From Syntrophobotulus glycolicus DSM 8271 (GTDB lineage: Bacteria; Bacillota; Desulfitobacteriia; Desulfitobacteriales; Syntrophobotulaceae), in contig NC_015172.1 of the NCBI RefSeq assembly GCF_000190635.1, positions 1,426,001 to 1,490,000 of the forward strand: a stretch of 64,000 nucleotides of DNA, in the 5' to 3' direction. Below, one piece after another: positions 23,917 to 32,162 of the stretch. A program made the position numbers and the translations under genes. How positions within the stretch are numbered: position 1 is the stretch's first letter; each line of letters starts with the position of its first letter. A model generated the notes under the pieces. The model was not told the DNA's origin. It searched no databases and worked only from the letters and a program-made list of their open reading frames with translations.

Positions 23917-25524
23917 TTATTTCACCCGGAATGTCCGGGGCGCGTACTTATAGACCAGAATCAGGGCGCCCACGATATAAATCAAGGTTGAGGCCAGTAC
24001 AATCAGGGTGAAAGAAGAGGGGGGACTCTGGATTTTCGTACAGAAAAAACAGAGCAGATAAACGCCGTAATTGATGACCCGATAAAAGGGATTCTTCATT
24101 CCCAGTTCCGTGGTATAGGGTTGAAACACATAGTAAAGAAATAAATGATGAACGGAAAAGAAAAGCGCAAGAAAGAAAATGGAGAGAACAAAGGAGAGCA
24201 TGTCCCAAAAAGACCAGGGTAATTTAAAGATGATTAATGCCAGGCTCACAACAGCGGCAGAAATGGCCGCCGCGACAATGAAATTCAAGCCGGCAATCCG
24301 GAAAAGACGGGCTCTGAAATTGGACAATACGGCCTTGCGGCTGCGATAAAAGGAATAGTGCAACAGGCTGAGATCACAATTATAAAACATGGCTTTGCAA
24401 ACCCGTTCCCCAATGGAGGCAAAATACATCATAAAGATGAAGACAGGCAATATTTTGCCCAGATCGGAAAGCGGACGTATAAAGTGAGGGATAAAGAAAG
24501 ACACGGCAATGATCGTAAAAAATAACACGGCAATCACAGCCAGACGCAATAATATGGGTTTGACCAGGAGCCTTTTGTGCCGTGCAAAAAAAATTGCGTT
24601 TAGATAAGCAAAGCCTGTCTTGCTCTCATATTTTTTTGATTGCAAATCTAAAGCGGAGAACTCTTTTTCCCGCACAGCCACATCGGAGAATCTGGCCTGC
24701 CTGAGCATCTGTTCCGTAGTCACTGCAAACTTTGACGGGTTTATGGTATTTGCCCCGATTTGCTCATAGTGCCGGAAAGAGAGGATGGAGTACAGGCAAA
24801 AAACGATCAGTCCGAGCAGGAAGAAGAGAAACAGCGGATGGAATAAAAGCGGAATAAAGGCAAAGGGCCGGTGCAGGAAAACAGGAACATAGACGGACAC
24901 CAGGCAGAGGACAGCGACGGTAAGCACATGAGGAGCTTTGGTATTGAGCATAATCCCGGTCCGCTTATAGAATAACAGGAAATAGACTTCCCCGGTGAGG
25001 TTGGCTGCCGCCAGGAAGATTGCCGGCAGGAAGCCTTGAGACAATGAGCCGCCCATGATTTTTGTCGAGATAAGCACGAGAGGCAGAAAATAAAGAAAAT
25101 CAACCAGAGCCCGGCAGAGCACCGTTGACACGATATAGCTCCTGGCATCCATACGCATGAGGCGAAGGAAGATGAACCGGTTCAGGTCCGCGCTGAAAAT
25201 GGATGAAGTCAAAAATGAACCGGTAAAATTCAGCATAAAGAAGATATGGAGATAGCTGTTAAACCGCAAAACGGGATCCTTTTCCATAAAGATCACCGGA
25301 AGGAGCACCAACAGGCCCAGGAAAAGGGCCTTTGCCAGAAATCCGGATAAGACCTTTGATCCGCCCGCAATGACGGCCACAACCTTTTTTAAGGCGACCT
25401 TTTCATAGACGATGTCCGGCAAGATCCTGCCGATTAGCGGGAGGCGTTTAAAATAGTAGATAAACCGGTTGGCGTTGATTGAGGCCATAATATTGAAGAT
25501 GTTTTTCTGAGTCTCTATCATCAT
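23917..25524 (-). CDS. ABC exporter permease subunit
   Basis: 535 residues with about ten or more hydrophobic segments and an extended loop near the middle. It shows no ATPase motifs. The start codon overlaps the stop of the ATPase gene upstream on the same strand, so the two form one transporter. The layout (large ABC-2-like permease plus short ATPase, no binding protein) points to export of a lipid, peptide or drug. I do not recognise the subfamily. A fragment of a paralogue lies downstream. Confidence 0.75.
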   Translation of the reverse strand: MMIETQKNIFNIMASINANRFIYYFKRLPLIGRILPDIVYEKVALKKVVAVIAGGSKVLSGFLAKALFLGLLVLLPVIFMEKDPVLRFNSYLHIFFMLNFTGSFLTSSIFSADLNRFIFLRLMRMDARSYIVSTVLCRALVDFLYFLPLVLISTKIMGGSLSQGFLPAIFLAAANLTGEVYFLLFYKRTGIMLNTKAPHVLTVAVLCLVSVYVPVFLHRPFAFIPLLFHPLFLFFLLGLIVFCLYSILSFRHYEQIGANTINPSKFAVTTEQMLRQARFSDVAVREKEFSALDLQSKKYESKTGFAYLNAIFFARHKRLLVKPILLRLAVIAVLFFTIIAVSFFIPHFIRPLSDLGKILPVFIFMMYFASIGERVCKAMFYNCDLSLLHYSFYRSRKAVLSNFRARLFRIAGLNFIVAAAISAAVVSLALIIFKLPWSFWDMLSFVLSIFFLALFFSVHHLFLYYVFQPYTTELGMKNPFYRVINYGVYLLCFFCTKIQSPPSSFTLIVLASTLIYIVGALILVYKYAPRTFRVK

Positions 25525-26228
25525 GCCGGTCTTTCATCCTTCAGTATATGGATCATTTTTTCCTCGAATTGCGGGTCGCGAGTCAGAGCGTGATCCACCT
25601 GCTCAAGCTTTCCGTCATTGACCAGGACGATTTCATCACAGAGGTCCGTGGCAAGCTGCAAAATATGCGTGGAAAAAAGAATGATATGGTTCTGCCGGAT
25701 TTCCCGCAGCATTTTTTTGATTTCAAGCGCGACCACAACATCCAGAGATGTCAGCGGTTCATCGAGCAGAATCACCGGCGGCTTTACAATGATAAAACAA
25801 AGCATTTGCAGCTTGTTCTTCATGCCGTGTGAATACCCTTTGATCAGGCGGTGCCTGTCGTCAGGTCCGATCTGCACCAGTTGGAAATAATCCTCAATAG
25901 TCCGGTCCGACTGGATCTGCTCCCTGTTGATGTCTATGTAGAATTTTAAAAACTCATAGCCTGTCAGAAATTCCGGCAGGATCGGGGTAGCTAGGACATA
26001 TCCGACATCTTTCGGGCTGAGGGTGGATTGCCGGTCATTTTGTCTAAGGACGGCTTGACCCGCATCCGTTTTTATTTCACCGCTTAGACAGTTGAAGAGG
26101 GTAGTTTTGCCCGCGCCGTTGCGCCCGAGAAGCCCATAAATTTTCCCCTGTTGAAAAGTGAAATCCACATTTTTCAACACTTGTTTGTTGTCAAAGGACT
26201 TTTGGATATCTTTCAGCTCCAGTTGCAT
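25521..26228 (-). CDS. ABC exporter ATP-binding subunit
   Basis: 235 residues with Walker A GRNGAGKTT, signature YSHGMKNKLQML (a degenerate LSGGQ), Walker B VILLDEPLTSLD and the switch His in STHI. It energises the adjoining permease. Start chosen at the ATG behind AAAGAGGT; the frame is open a little further upstream without a site. It is transcribed divergently from a BlaI-type repressor gene, whose palindromic operators lie in the shared region. Confidence 0.85.
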   Translation of the reverse strand: MQLELKDIQKSFDNKQVLKNVDFTFQQGKIYGLLGRNGAGKTTLFNCLSGEIKTDAGQAVLRQNDRQSTLSPKDVGYVLATPILPEFLTGYEFLKFYIDINREQIQSDRTIEDYFQLVQIGPDDRHRLIKGYSHGMKNKLQMLCFIIVKPPVILLDEPLTSLDVVVALEIKKMLREIRQNHIILFSTHILQLATDLCDEIVLVNDGKLEQVDHALTRDPQFEEKMIHILKDERPA

Positions 26229-26438
26229 AAGGTAACCTCTTTCATTACAACAACGTTTTTCGGTGTTAATTAGTACGGTCGGCACAGCGCAAAGATCACC
26301 GGGCGGATCTCCCAGTAATTCTTTAAACTAAGGTTGCCGATCCGGATGATCTGAATAGATTTATGTTTAATTTTACCATAAAGCATTTGAAAGTAAATTG
26401 TTATTTCCGTCTTTTCCATTCCTATGGTCATGTTGCTA

Positions 26439-26496
26439 TTGACACCTGTATTCTATTGGGGTAGAATACAGGTGTCGACCTTCTATTGCAATAGAA
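26439..26496. promoter_or_regulatory. Promoter and palindromic operators of the BlaI-type repressor
   Basis: TTGACA (26439-26444), 17 bp, TAGAAT (26462-26467) form a promoter. Laid over it is a perfect inverted repeat with 15-bp arms, GACACCTGTATTCTA and TAGAATACAGGTGTC, separated by 6 bp. A second perfect palindrome, TTCTATTGCAATAGAA, occupies 26481-26496. Both share the TTCTAtt/aaTAGAA core, so they are probably two sites for the repressor encoded next. Confidence 0.75.
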
Positions 26497-26513
26497 TACA
26501 AAGGAGTGCTCAA

Positions 26514-26888
26514 ATGAACAGCAAACTGATCAAACTGTTTGATTCGGAATTGAAAGTTATGGATATTCTGTGGAACGAAGGTGATACGACTGCCAAGAGG
26601 ATTGCCGAAATCTTGAAGGAGCAGGTCGGATGGAGCAAGACCACGACCTATACGGTGATTAAAAAATGCATAGATAAGGGAGCGCTGGAGCGGCGAGAAC
26701 CCAATTTCATCTGTCATTCCCTGATCACGAAAGCCGAGGCACAAGACTTGGAAACGACAGAACTGATCAACAAAATGTATGACGGGGCAGCCGACCAGCT
26801 TGTTGCTTCTATTTTAGGGCGAAAAAATTTATCGACCGAAGAAATCCTCAAATTAAAACAACTGGTCAATGATCTGAGCAAGTTTTAA
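26514..26888 (+). CDS. BlaI/MecI-family transcriptional repressor
   Basis: 124 residues. The winged-helix part reads ELKVMDILWNEGDTTAKRIAEILKEQVGWSKTTTYTVIKKCIDKGAL, characteristic of BlaI/MecI/CopY regulators, followed by a dimerisation helix pair. In the BlaI system a membrane protease (BlaR1) cleaves the repressor; none is present here. The ATG follows AAGGAG. Its operators and the divergent ABC exporter suggest that it controls itself and the exporter. Confidence 0.9.
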   Translation: MNSKLIKLFDSELKVMDILWNEGDTTAKRIAEILKEQVGWSKTTTYTVIKKCIDKGALERREPNFICHSLITKAEAQDLETTELINKMYDGAADQLVASILGRKNLSTEEILKLKQLVNDLSKF

Positions 26889-26890
26889 AC

Positions 26891-27037
26891 CAGATTGGGA
26901 ACGGAGATTGGGTTTCAGTTTACAATGACGGGCACGGTCGGGAGACCATAACCTGTATCACGGCTTCAGCCAGGGAAATTGGTTATCTTCTAAATGTCTC
27001 AGAGGACCCGGACGGTATTACCATAACGATGAAGTGA
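26891..27037 (+). pseudogene. Short gene remnant after the BlaI-type gene
   Basis: An open frame without a start codon encodes NGDWVSVYNDGHGRETI...ASAREIGYLLN up to TGA. Its composition looks like real protein, but only about 48 residues remain. The family is not recognised. From here to 27324 I see only a hairpin near 27102-27127 (CAGCCT/AGGCTG followed by T residues). Confidence 0.3.
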
Positions 27038-27324
27038 ATACATATGCTCGCCGTAGTTTTAGGGGACCCTCAACCGGTGTATAGCTTGGAAGAATTACGA
27101 AGATCAGCCTTCAATAGGCTGATTTTTCCACTTGTTCATATCGATTCAAAAGACTGTTTCTTCGTCTGAGAAATTATATGAATATTGGTATCAGTTAAAA
27201 GGGTGTATTTAACGAATTTTATTAAGGTACATCGAAATTAGATCTCTATCGGAAAGTAATATCAAACAGGAAGAGGATATTCTAAATCTTGAATAGTGTA
27301 TACACGATATATCTAAATAAAAAT

Positions 27325-27425
27325 TTACTATTTTTTTGCCGATGCCTATTAAGCAACATTTATTTTTCTCGCGTATCCATAAAACGACAAAATTATCTCA
27401 TTATCTATTGTATAATCAATCCATG
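27325..27425. repeat. Repeat copy A (partner at 36107-36211)
   Basis: About 85-100 bp sharing long blocks with 36107-36211, including ATTAAGCAACATTT, CCATA-AACGACAAA, TTATCTCATT and GTATAAT. Each copy begins with the last codons of a vanished gene. The pair brackets the accessory stretch with the IS630 and IS21 elements. Confidence 0.55.
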
Positions 27426-27452
27426 TGATGAAATTCACCTAAAAAATAGAAA

Positions 27453-27534
27453 CCCCTAAATCAGTTGCTTCTTGGCGGAAGTGATTTAGGGGCCGACAAG
27501 GGGCTGTAGCAAAACAAAAAATTGCTACAGCCCC
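27453..27534 (+). terminator. Twin hairpins upstream of the second ECF sigma gene
   Basis: CCCCTAAATCA pairs with TGATTTAGGGG (27453-27492), and GGGGCTGTAGCAA pairs with TTGCTACAGCCCC (27500-27534). Neither is followed by a clear T-run, so they may be RNA leader structures rather than plain terminators. Confidence 0.5.
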
Positions 27535-27605
27535 ATTGACCATATGTTAAGTATTTTTCAGAGGATGGTCGCAAGATCATGCTCTTTTTTAGTGAGGATA
27601 AGAAG

Positions 27606-28139
27606 ATGTTAATTTATTTAGCTTTAATTGAAACGGAGGAAGAAAAACGCAAGTTTGAACGTCTCTACCTCGAATATAAGCAGACAATGTATTATGCCGC
27701 TTATCGTATTTTGAAAAATGTACATAATTCCGAGGATGCAGTTCATCAAGCCTTTTTGCGTGTAATTTCTAATTTAGATAAAATAAATGAGGCTGACTGT
27801 CACAAAACACAGGCATTCCTCGTTGTTATTACGGAACATATTGCAATAGACATCTATCGCAAACAGAAACGGGAAAACACACTTTCCTATGATGAATTGG
27901 AGATTTATATAGCAGATATGTCCTCTCAGTCCAATGAAGATACCAATGATGTAATCAATGCCATTGCAAAGCTATCGGTTAATTACTCTACTGTTTTGAG
28001 ACTCAAGTTTTCGCAAGGCTATACCGATACAGAAATTGCACAAATACTTGATATTACTGAAGAAAATGTACGTCAGCGTATATCTCGTGCCAAGAAAAAG
28101 CTATCTCAACTATTAGAGAAAGAGGGTGAATCTGAATGA
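27606..28139 (+). CDS. ECF-type sigma factor (second system)
   Basis: 177 residues: region 2 (RLYLEYKQTMYYAAYRILKNVHNSEDAVHQAFLRVISNL) and region 4 (YSTVLRLKFSQGYTDTEIAQILDITEENVRQRISRAKKKL). The ATG at 27606 gives the MLIYLALIETEEEK start commonly seen in clostridial members; the frame is open from 27579. It overlaps the next gene by ATGA. A TGTCAnA-16-CGTTA element downstream of the operon may be its target promoter. Codon use is more AT-rich than in the first 18 kb. Confidence 0.88.
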   Translation: MLIYLALIETEEEKRKFERLYLEYKQTMYYAAYRILKNVHNSEDAVHQAFLRVISNLDKINEADCHKTQAFLVVITEHIAIDIYRKQKRENTLSYDELEIYIADMSSQSNEDTNDVINAIAKLSVNYSTVLRLKFSQGYTDTEIAQILDITEENVRQRISRAKKKLSQLLEKEGESE

Positions 28140-28813
28140 GTAAAATAATAGATGATGAAGCTCTCTATGCAAATATGCCCCACGCAGAACGGCTGATGCT
28201 GAACCAGATTCCATCTGAAAACGAACTGGATCATCAGTTTTCTCGCAGATTTAAGAGAAAGATGAAAGTTCTGCTCAAATACGAACGTAGGACACCTACC
28301 ATGCGTAAATTTATGCGGCAAATGAAAACCGCTGCCGCTATGCTGCTCATTGTTCTAACGCTAAATTTTGGAACAGTGATGAGTGTAGAAGCCTATCGTA
28401 TCCGCTTCTTTGAGTTTGTGGTAGACATATGGGAAGAATTTACTTCCATAGTAACCCAAAGTGACCACAATGCAGACAAGGATACGCTTATTCCTGTTTC
28501 ACCGTCTTATGTTCCAGAGGGATATAGCGTTCTTGAAGAAATCCAAGAAAAATATGAAAATATCATAATATATACCAATAAGAATGGAACCGAAATTTAT
28601 TACTCACAAGAGTTGCTAACCCAAGGAGAAGTTATTCTTGATTCCGAAAATACAGAGATAGAAAAAGTTCTTATAGACTCGCAAGAAATATACTTGATTT
28701 CAGATAAGGGGGTTACACAGCTTTACTGGCATGATAATAACAGCTCATACTCCCTGATTGGTAGACTTGCAGAAACAGAACTCATTAAAATGGCAGAGAG
28801 CATAATAAAATAA
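28136..28813 (+). CDS. Membrane-anchored anti-sigma protein (DUF4367-like)
   Basis: 225 residues, overlapping the sigma gene by 4 bp. A cytoplasmic N-terminal part of about 65 residues is followed by one membrane helix (AAAMLLIVLTLNFGTVMSV). The extracytoplasmic domain contains SPSYVPEGYSVLEEIQEKYENIIIYTNKNGTEIYYSQ, the pattern of DUF4367 proteins. Its role should be to hold the ECF factor until an envelope signal is sensed. Confidence 0.82.
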   Translation: MSKIIDDEALYANMPHAERLMLNQIPSENELDHQFSRRFKRKMKVLLKYERRTPTMRKFMRQMKTAAAMLLIVLTLNFGTVMSVEAYRIRFFEFVVDIWEEFTSIVTQSDHNADKDTLIPVSPSYVPEGYSVLEEIQEKYENIIIYTNKNGTEIYYSQELLTQGEVILDSENTEIEKVLIDSQEIYLISDKGVTQLYWHDNNSSYSLIGRLAETELIKMAESIIK

Positions 28814-28845
28814 TCTTCAAAGGTAAAAAATATTTTTTCATCAAG

Positions 28846-28873
28846 TGTCACAAATCCCCTCTTTCTTTCGTTA
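28846..28873 (+). promoter_or_regulatory. Probable ECF-dependent promoter before the secreted-protein genes
   Basis: TGTCACA (28846-28852), 16 bp, CGTTA (28869-28873). An identical arrangement recurs at 30424-30451. The -10 resembles the CGT-type boxes of ECF promoters, and the sigma operon ends 30 bp upstream. Confidence 0.5.
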
Positions 28874-28905
28874 GGAATGTACCAAACAAAGAAAGGGGGG
28901 ATTTT

Positions 28906-29346
28906 ATGAGAAAGTGTATTGTAACATTGCTTCTTTGCTGTTCAATGATTTGTGTCGGTAATGTGCAGGCTTTTGCAGCAGAGCCAATCAACACTGTGAC
29001 CAATGTTGGGACTTTTGAGATTTTACCACAAATGGACTACATCGTGCAGGCAAAAGGAAACCTGTACATCAACTCATCAGGAGTTGCAACAGTCACCAGT
29101 TCTGTTTATGGCTACCAAGGCACGACTACTCGTGTTGAGATCAGTGCAAAACTTCAACAGTACAATGGTGGCAAATGGGTTACTCTAAAGACTTACACTG
29201 CTTCAAGCGACTCGCATAGGACAAGCCTAAGTGAATCTTATAAAATAAGCAAAGGCTATTCTTATCGTATGCAAGCAACCATTAAGGCTTACAGTGGCAG
29301 CAAATCCGAAACACAAACCGTGACCAGCAGCGAAGCACAATACTAA
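28906..29346 (+). CDS. Small secreted protein of unknown function
   Basis: 146 residues with a clear signal peptide (MRKCIVTLLLCCSMICVGNVQAFA, cleavage after AFA). The mature part is beta-rich with many Ser, Thr and Tyr, without cysteines and without a wall anchor. It follows the sigma/anti-sigma operon behind the ECF-like promoter and AGAAAGGGGGG, so it is a likely target of that sigma factor. No family assigned. Confidence 0.7.
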   Translation: MRKCIVTLLLCCSMICVGNVQAFAAEPINTVTNVGTFEILPQMDYIVQAKGNLYINSSGVATVTSSVYGYQGTTTRVEISAKLQQYNGGKWVTLKTYTASSDSHRTSLSESYKISKGYSYRMQATIKAYSGSKSETQTVTSSEAQY

Positions 29347-29400
29347 ATCACAAATCAACAATTACAAACCATCATTTGATTATGAAAGGAGCACAAATCC

Positions 29401-30108
29401 ATGAAAAAGTTACTATCTATTATTCTTTCACTTACTTTAGTTTTTGCTATGTCCGCTACTGCTTTCGCAGCAGGCCCAGCTGACAAATTTAATTCAAGCA
29501 ACCCTGAACTCCAAGCAGTGTTAGAAAAAATTGATCCTCAATATATTGAGGATTACAATGCCCTTACTTTTGAGCAAAAGGATATCAAGCTCCGTGAACT
29601 GTCACAAACCTATACCACCCCCGGCACAGTATTAAGCGAAGCTGACTCTGCCTTTATCCTTCTAAACCGATACGAAAAGGAAAAAATGCCACAACCGATG
29701 GCCGGTTCTTCCTCTAAATGGTACGATGTCTATAAAACCCAATATAAAGTTAAAGTAAATCTATACGGAACGATGAGACAGGACATTGCATTTATTGCCG
29801 GAAGCAGCAGATTTGGCGGCACTGCAACCTTATCGGTTCAGTCTGGCAGCGTAAAGAGAGTTGACCTTGAAATATTCCATTCTGCATACGGCTTAATCGG
29901 CACTTCTGCACCATTTGTAGGAGTCTTGTATAACGGAAGCGTGTCTATGACCAAATCGGGAAATAACGCAACCACCAAGATGGACAAAGAAAAAGACTAC
30001 GGTTCTATTTTGCCTGTCTACACCACAATGTACTCGTCCGCAACAGTAAACACCAGTACTGGTGATGAATTTACTATTACAAGCGATACTTGGACATCTT
30101 TTCACTAA
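29401..30108 (+). CDS. Secreted protein of unknown function
   Basis: 235 residues: signal peptide MKKLLSIILSLTLVFAMSATAFA, a helical N-terminal third (LQAVLEKIDPQYIEDYNALTFEQKDIKLRELSQ), then a beta-rich C-terminal half ending YTTMYSSATVNTSTGDEFTI. There is no lipobox or sorting signal. It lies 54 bp after the preceding secreted protein behind a GAAAGGAG site and is probably in the same transcript. The function is not predictable. Confidence 0.7.
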   Translation: MKKLLSIILSLTLVFAMSATAFAAGPADKFNSSNPELQAVLEKIDPQYIEDYNALTFEQKDIKLRELSQTYTTPGTVLSEADSAFILLNRYEKEKMPQPMAGSSSKWYDVYKTQYKVKVNLYGTMRQDIAFIAGSSRFGGTATLSVQSGSVKRVDLEIFHSAYGLIGTSAPFVGVLYNGSVSMTKSGNNATTKMDKEKDYGSILPVYTTMYSSATVNTSTGDEFTITSDTWTSFH

Positions 30109-30141
30109 ATTCCCAACTGGATTACGTAAGAAATAAGTAAG

Positions 30142-30178
30142 CAGGGCCGGTCAAGTCTTTGTAACTTGACCGGCCCTG
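30142..30178. terminator. Strong hairpin between convergent genes
   Basis: CAGGGCCGGTCAAGT and ACTTGACCGGCCCTG are exact inverse copies around a 7-nt loop. It lies between the secreted-protein gene (+) and a small membrane-protein gene (-), so it can end both transcripts. Confidence 0.7.
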
Positions 30179-30183
30179 TCTGC

Positions 30184-30285
30184 CTACTCCTTACGAGAAG
30201 ATTTCATTATAAACCTTACCAATGCGGCTATTCCTACAAAAAGAGCCGCAAGAAGAAGTATATATAAAATCGTGTTAATTGGCAT
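30184..30285 (-). CDS. 33-residue single-helix membrane protein
   Basis: A short gene with GGAGG eight bases before its ATG. The product starts MPINTILYILLLAALFVGIAA, one membrane helix, and ends with a basic tail, RFIMKSSRKE. The unusually clear ribosome site and the hairpin just past the stop favour a real gene. No family recognised. Confidence 0.55.
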   Translation of the reverse strand: MPINTILYILLLAALFVGIAALVRFIMKSSRKE

Positions 30286-30423
30286 AATTAAACCTCCATC
30301 ATATCAAGATATTTGTTCTCGAATAACCTACTAAACCATCGATACCTCCTTTCCATTCCCACTGCCTTAACAACGAATAATCCTCTTCATTTGTGACACT
30401 TTAAAAAAATATTTTCAGACGAG

Positions 30424-30451
30424 TGTCATAAATCCTCTCTTTCTTTCGTTA
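30424..30451 (+). promoter_or_regulatory. Second copy of the ECF-like promoter, now without a gene
   Basis: TGTCATA (30424-30430), 16 bp, CGTTA (30447-30451), in a block of about 50 bp that also matches 28822-28879 around it. No ORF with a ribosome site follows on this strand before the IS630 element. The region between holds only a GGGTTCC/GGAACCC hairpin (about 30488-30520). Confidence 0.5.
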
Positions 30452-30643
30452 GGAATTCCTACTTATTTTTACTGTGACATAATCAAAAGGGTTCCCCATA
30501 CATAGAAAGAATGAGGAACCCCTACAATACATGAGTACAGCACCATATCAACAAGGAGGGACAGCGTACTACTTTTTCGGCTTCCACACAGGTCTTGCCT
30601 GTCCTTAATCGGCTCGTAGCCTGCTGCTCATGTCATTGCCCTA

Positions 30644-30784
30644 TTATTGTACAGATTCAATCTTTACCGGAAAAAGAACTTCTCCATCCTTGGCATCCTG
30701 CAATCTCTGTATGCACTCTCTGCATACACATTCCCTCCCGATTTGAACGAGCGCTACTGCGGATTGACAAAAGTGGCAACCCAT
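30644..30784 (-). CDS. 46-residue Cys-rich protein, zinc-ribbon-like
   Basis: The frame encodes MGCHFCQSAV...CVCRECIQRLQDAKDGEVLFPV, with two CxxC pairs that could hold one zinc. The start codon is 3 bp from the TA target of the IS630 insertion. No ribosome site remains, so the insertion has probably separated it from its translation signals. The function is unknown. Confidence 0.4.
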   Translation of the reverse strand: MGCHFCQSAVALVQIGRECVCRECIQRLQDAKDGEVLFPVKIESVQ

Positions 30785-30871
30785 AACTAGTACTATGTAA
30801 CAATTAAATCTTGTATAAAACTAACTTTGGTATTATGATATCCTTAACTTGGGGAAAGGAGAGGATATTTT

Positions 30872-31336
30872 ATGCCTAAGATAAAGTATGTTATTGAACT
30901 CGACTCAAAAGAGCGCAACGTACTTACTAAAATCATAAAAACTGGTACTTCTCCTGCTAAAGTCATTATGCGAGCTAATGTTTTGCTGACATCAGATGTT
31001 TCTTCTGGAAATAAGCCCCTAACAGTTGCAGAAACAGCGGAACGGTTCAACACAACACAAACAACAGTTCAAAATGTCAGGACAGCGTATGCTCAATTCG
31101 GATTGGAAGGAGCCCTTTATAGAAAAAAACGTGAAGTTCCACCTGTACAACCGAAAGTTGACGGAAATCTTGAAGCCAATATCATATCCATTTGCTGCAG
31201 CGAACCACCCAAAGGGTATGAGCGTTGGACGTTGCGGCTGATCGCAGATAAATGTATAGAACTTGGTTATATTGATTCCATTTCCCATATGACCGTTAAG
31301 AGGACTCTAAAAAAAACCAACTTAAGCCTCACCTGA
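30872..31336 (+). CDS. IS630 transposase, N-terminal frame (HTH)
   Basis: 154 residues in this frame. They contain the helix-turn-helix region ([28 protein letters not shown]) and the link region [36 protein letters not shown]. The frame ends just after an A8 run (31309-31316). A -1 shift there leads directly into the catalytic frame ([18 protein letters not shown]), so the full enzyme is probably made by programmed frameshifting. Confidence 0.88.
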   Translation: MPKIKYVIELDSKERNVLTKIIKTGTSPAKVIMRANVLLTSDVSSGNKPLTVAETAERFNTTQTTVQNVRTAYAQFGLEGALYRKKREVPPVQPKVDGNLEANIISICCSEPPKGYERWTLRLIADKCIELGYIDSISHMTVKRTLKKTNLSLT

Positions 31337-31386
31337 AAAAATGCTGGTGTATCCCTCCCAAACACAATGCCGCGTTTGTTGCCGCG

Positions 31387-32013
31387 ATGGAAGATGTCCT
31401 TGAAGTATATCGGCGGCCTTATGATAAGAATTATCCTGTTGTGTGCATGGACGAAAAACCATTACAGCTTCTTGCTGATGCACGTCGCAAAATCAAATTG
31501 GAACCAGGAAAGCCCGAGCGTGTTGACAATGAATACGTCAGAAAGGGAACTTGCAGTATTTTTCTTTTTACCGAACCACTAAGCGGATGGCGCTATACCG
31601 ATACAAATGAACAACGAACAAAAGTCGATTGGGCGCAACATATTAAGTGGTTGCTGAATGAACAGTATTCTGATGCTGAGAAAGTGGTTCTGGTAATGGA
31701 TAATCTTAACACTCATAATATCTCGTCGTTATATGAAGCCTTTCAGCCAGAGGAAGCAATGTTCCTGACAAAGCGATTGGAGATACATCATACACCCAAA
31801 CACGGGAGTTGGCTCAACATCGCAGAAATAGAATTGTCTGCACTTGGTCGTCAGTGTCTTGGGACCCGGCGTATTGATAATTTACAGGATCTGAACAATG
31901 AGCTTAAAGCATGGTATGTTGAACGTAATTGCAAACAAAAAAGCGTTGACTGGCAATTTACATGTGATGATGCTCGGATAAAGCTAAAACGTTTGTATCC
32001 CGTGATTAAATAG
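31387..32013 (+). CDS. IS630 transposase, catalytic frame (DDE)
   Basis: The DDE_3 part: first Asp in [14 protein letters not shown], second in [13 protein letters not shown] and the Glu in [17 protein letters not shown]. The frame is open back to about 31312, so translation should enter from the N-terminal frame by a -1 shift on A8 rather than start at this ATG. It cuts and joins the element ends. Confidence 0.88.
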   Translation: MEDVLEVYRRPYDKNYPVVCMDEKPLQLLADARRKIKLEPGKPERVDNEYVRKGTCSIFLFTEPLSGWRYTDTNEQRTKVDWAQHIKWLLNEQYSDAEKVVLVMDNLNTHNISSLYEAFQPEEAMFLTKRLEIHHTPKHGSWLNIAEIELSALGRQCLGTRRIDNLQDLNNELKAWYVERNCKQKSVDWQFTCDDARIKLKRLYPVIK

Positions 32014-32162
32014 AACTTTTAGATGTTACATAGTACTAGGTATAATATTTTATGCAAGTTGTTTATATGCTCGAATGAAGAGTAGTAATATATGACTCCC
32101 CTTTTGGCAAGGATTCTATAATGAAAATATGAATCCTTGCCGGATAAAAATGAGGAATTGAA

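Larger units (their letters stand above)
30790..32036 (+). mobile_element. IS630-family insertion sequence
   Basis: The ends are 13-bp inverted repeats (GTACTATGTAACA at 30790 and its complement at 32024-32036), bordered on both sides by TA, the target dinucleotide that IS630 elements duplicate. It is 1,247 bp with a two-frame transposase. Both ends are intact. Confidence 0.88.
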
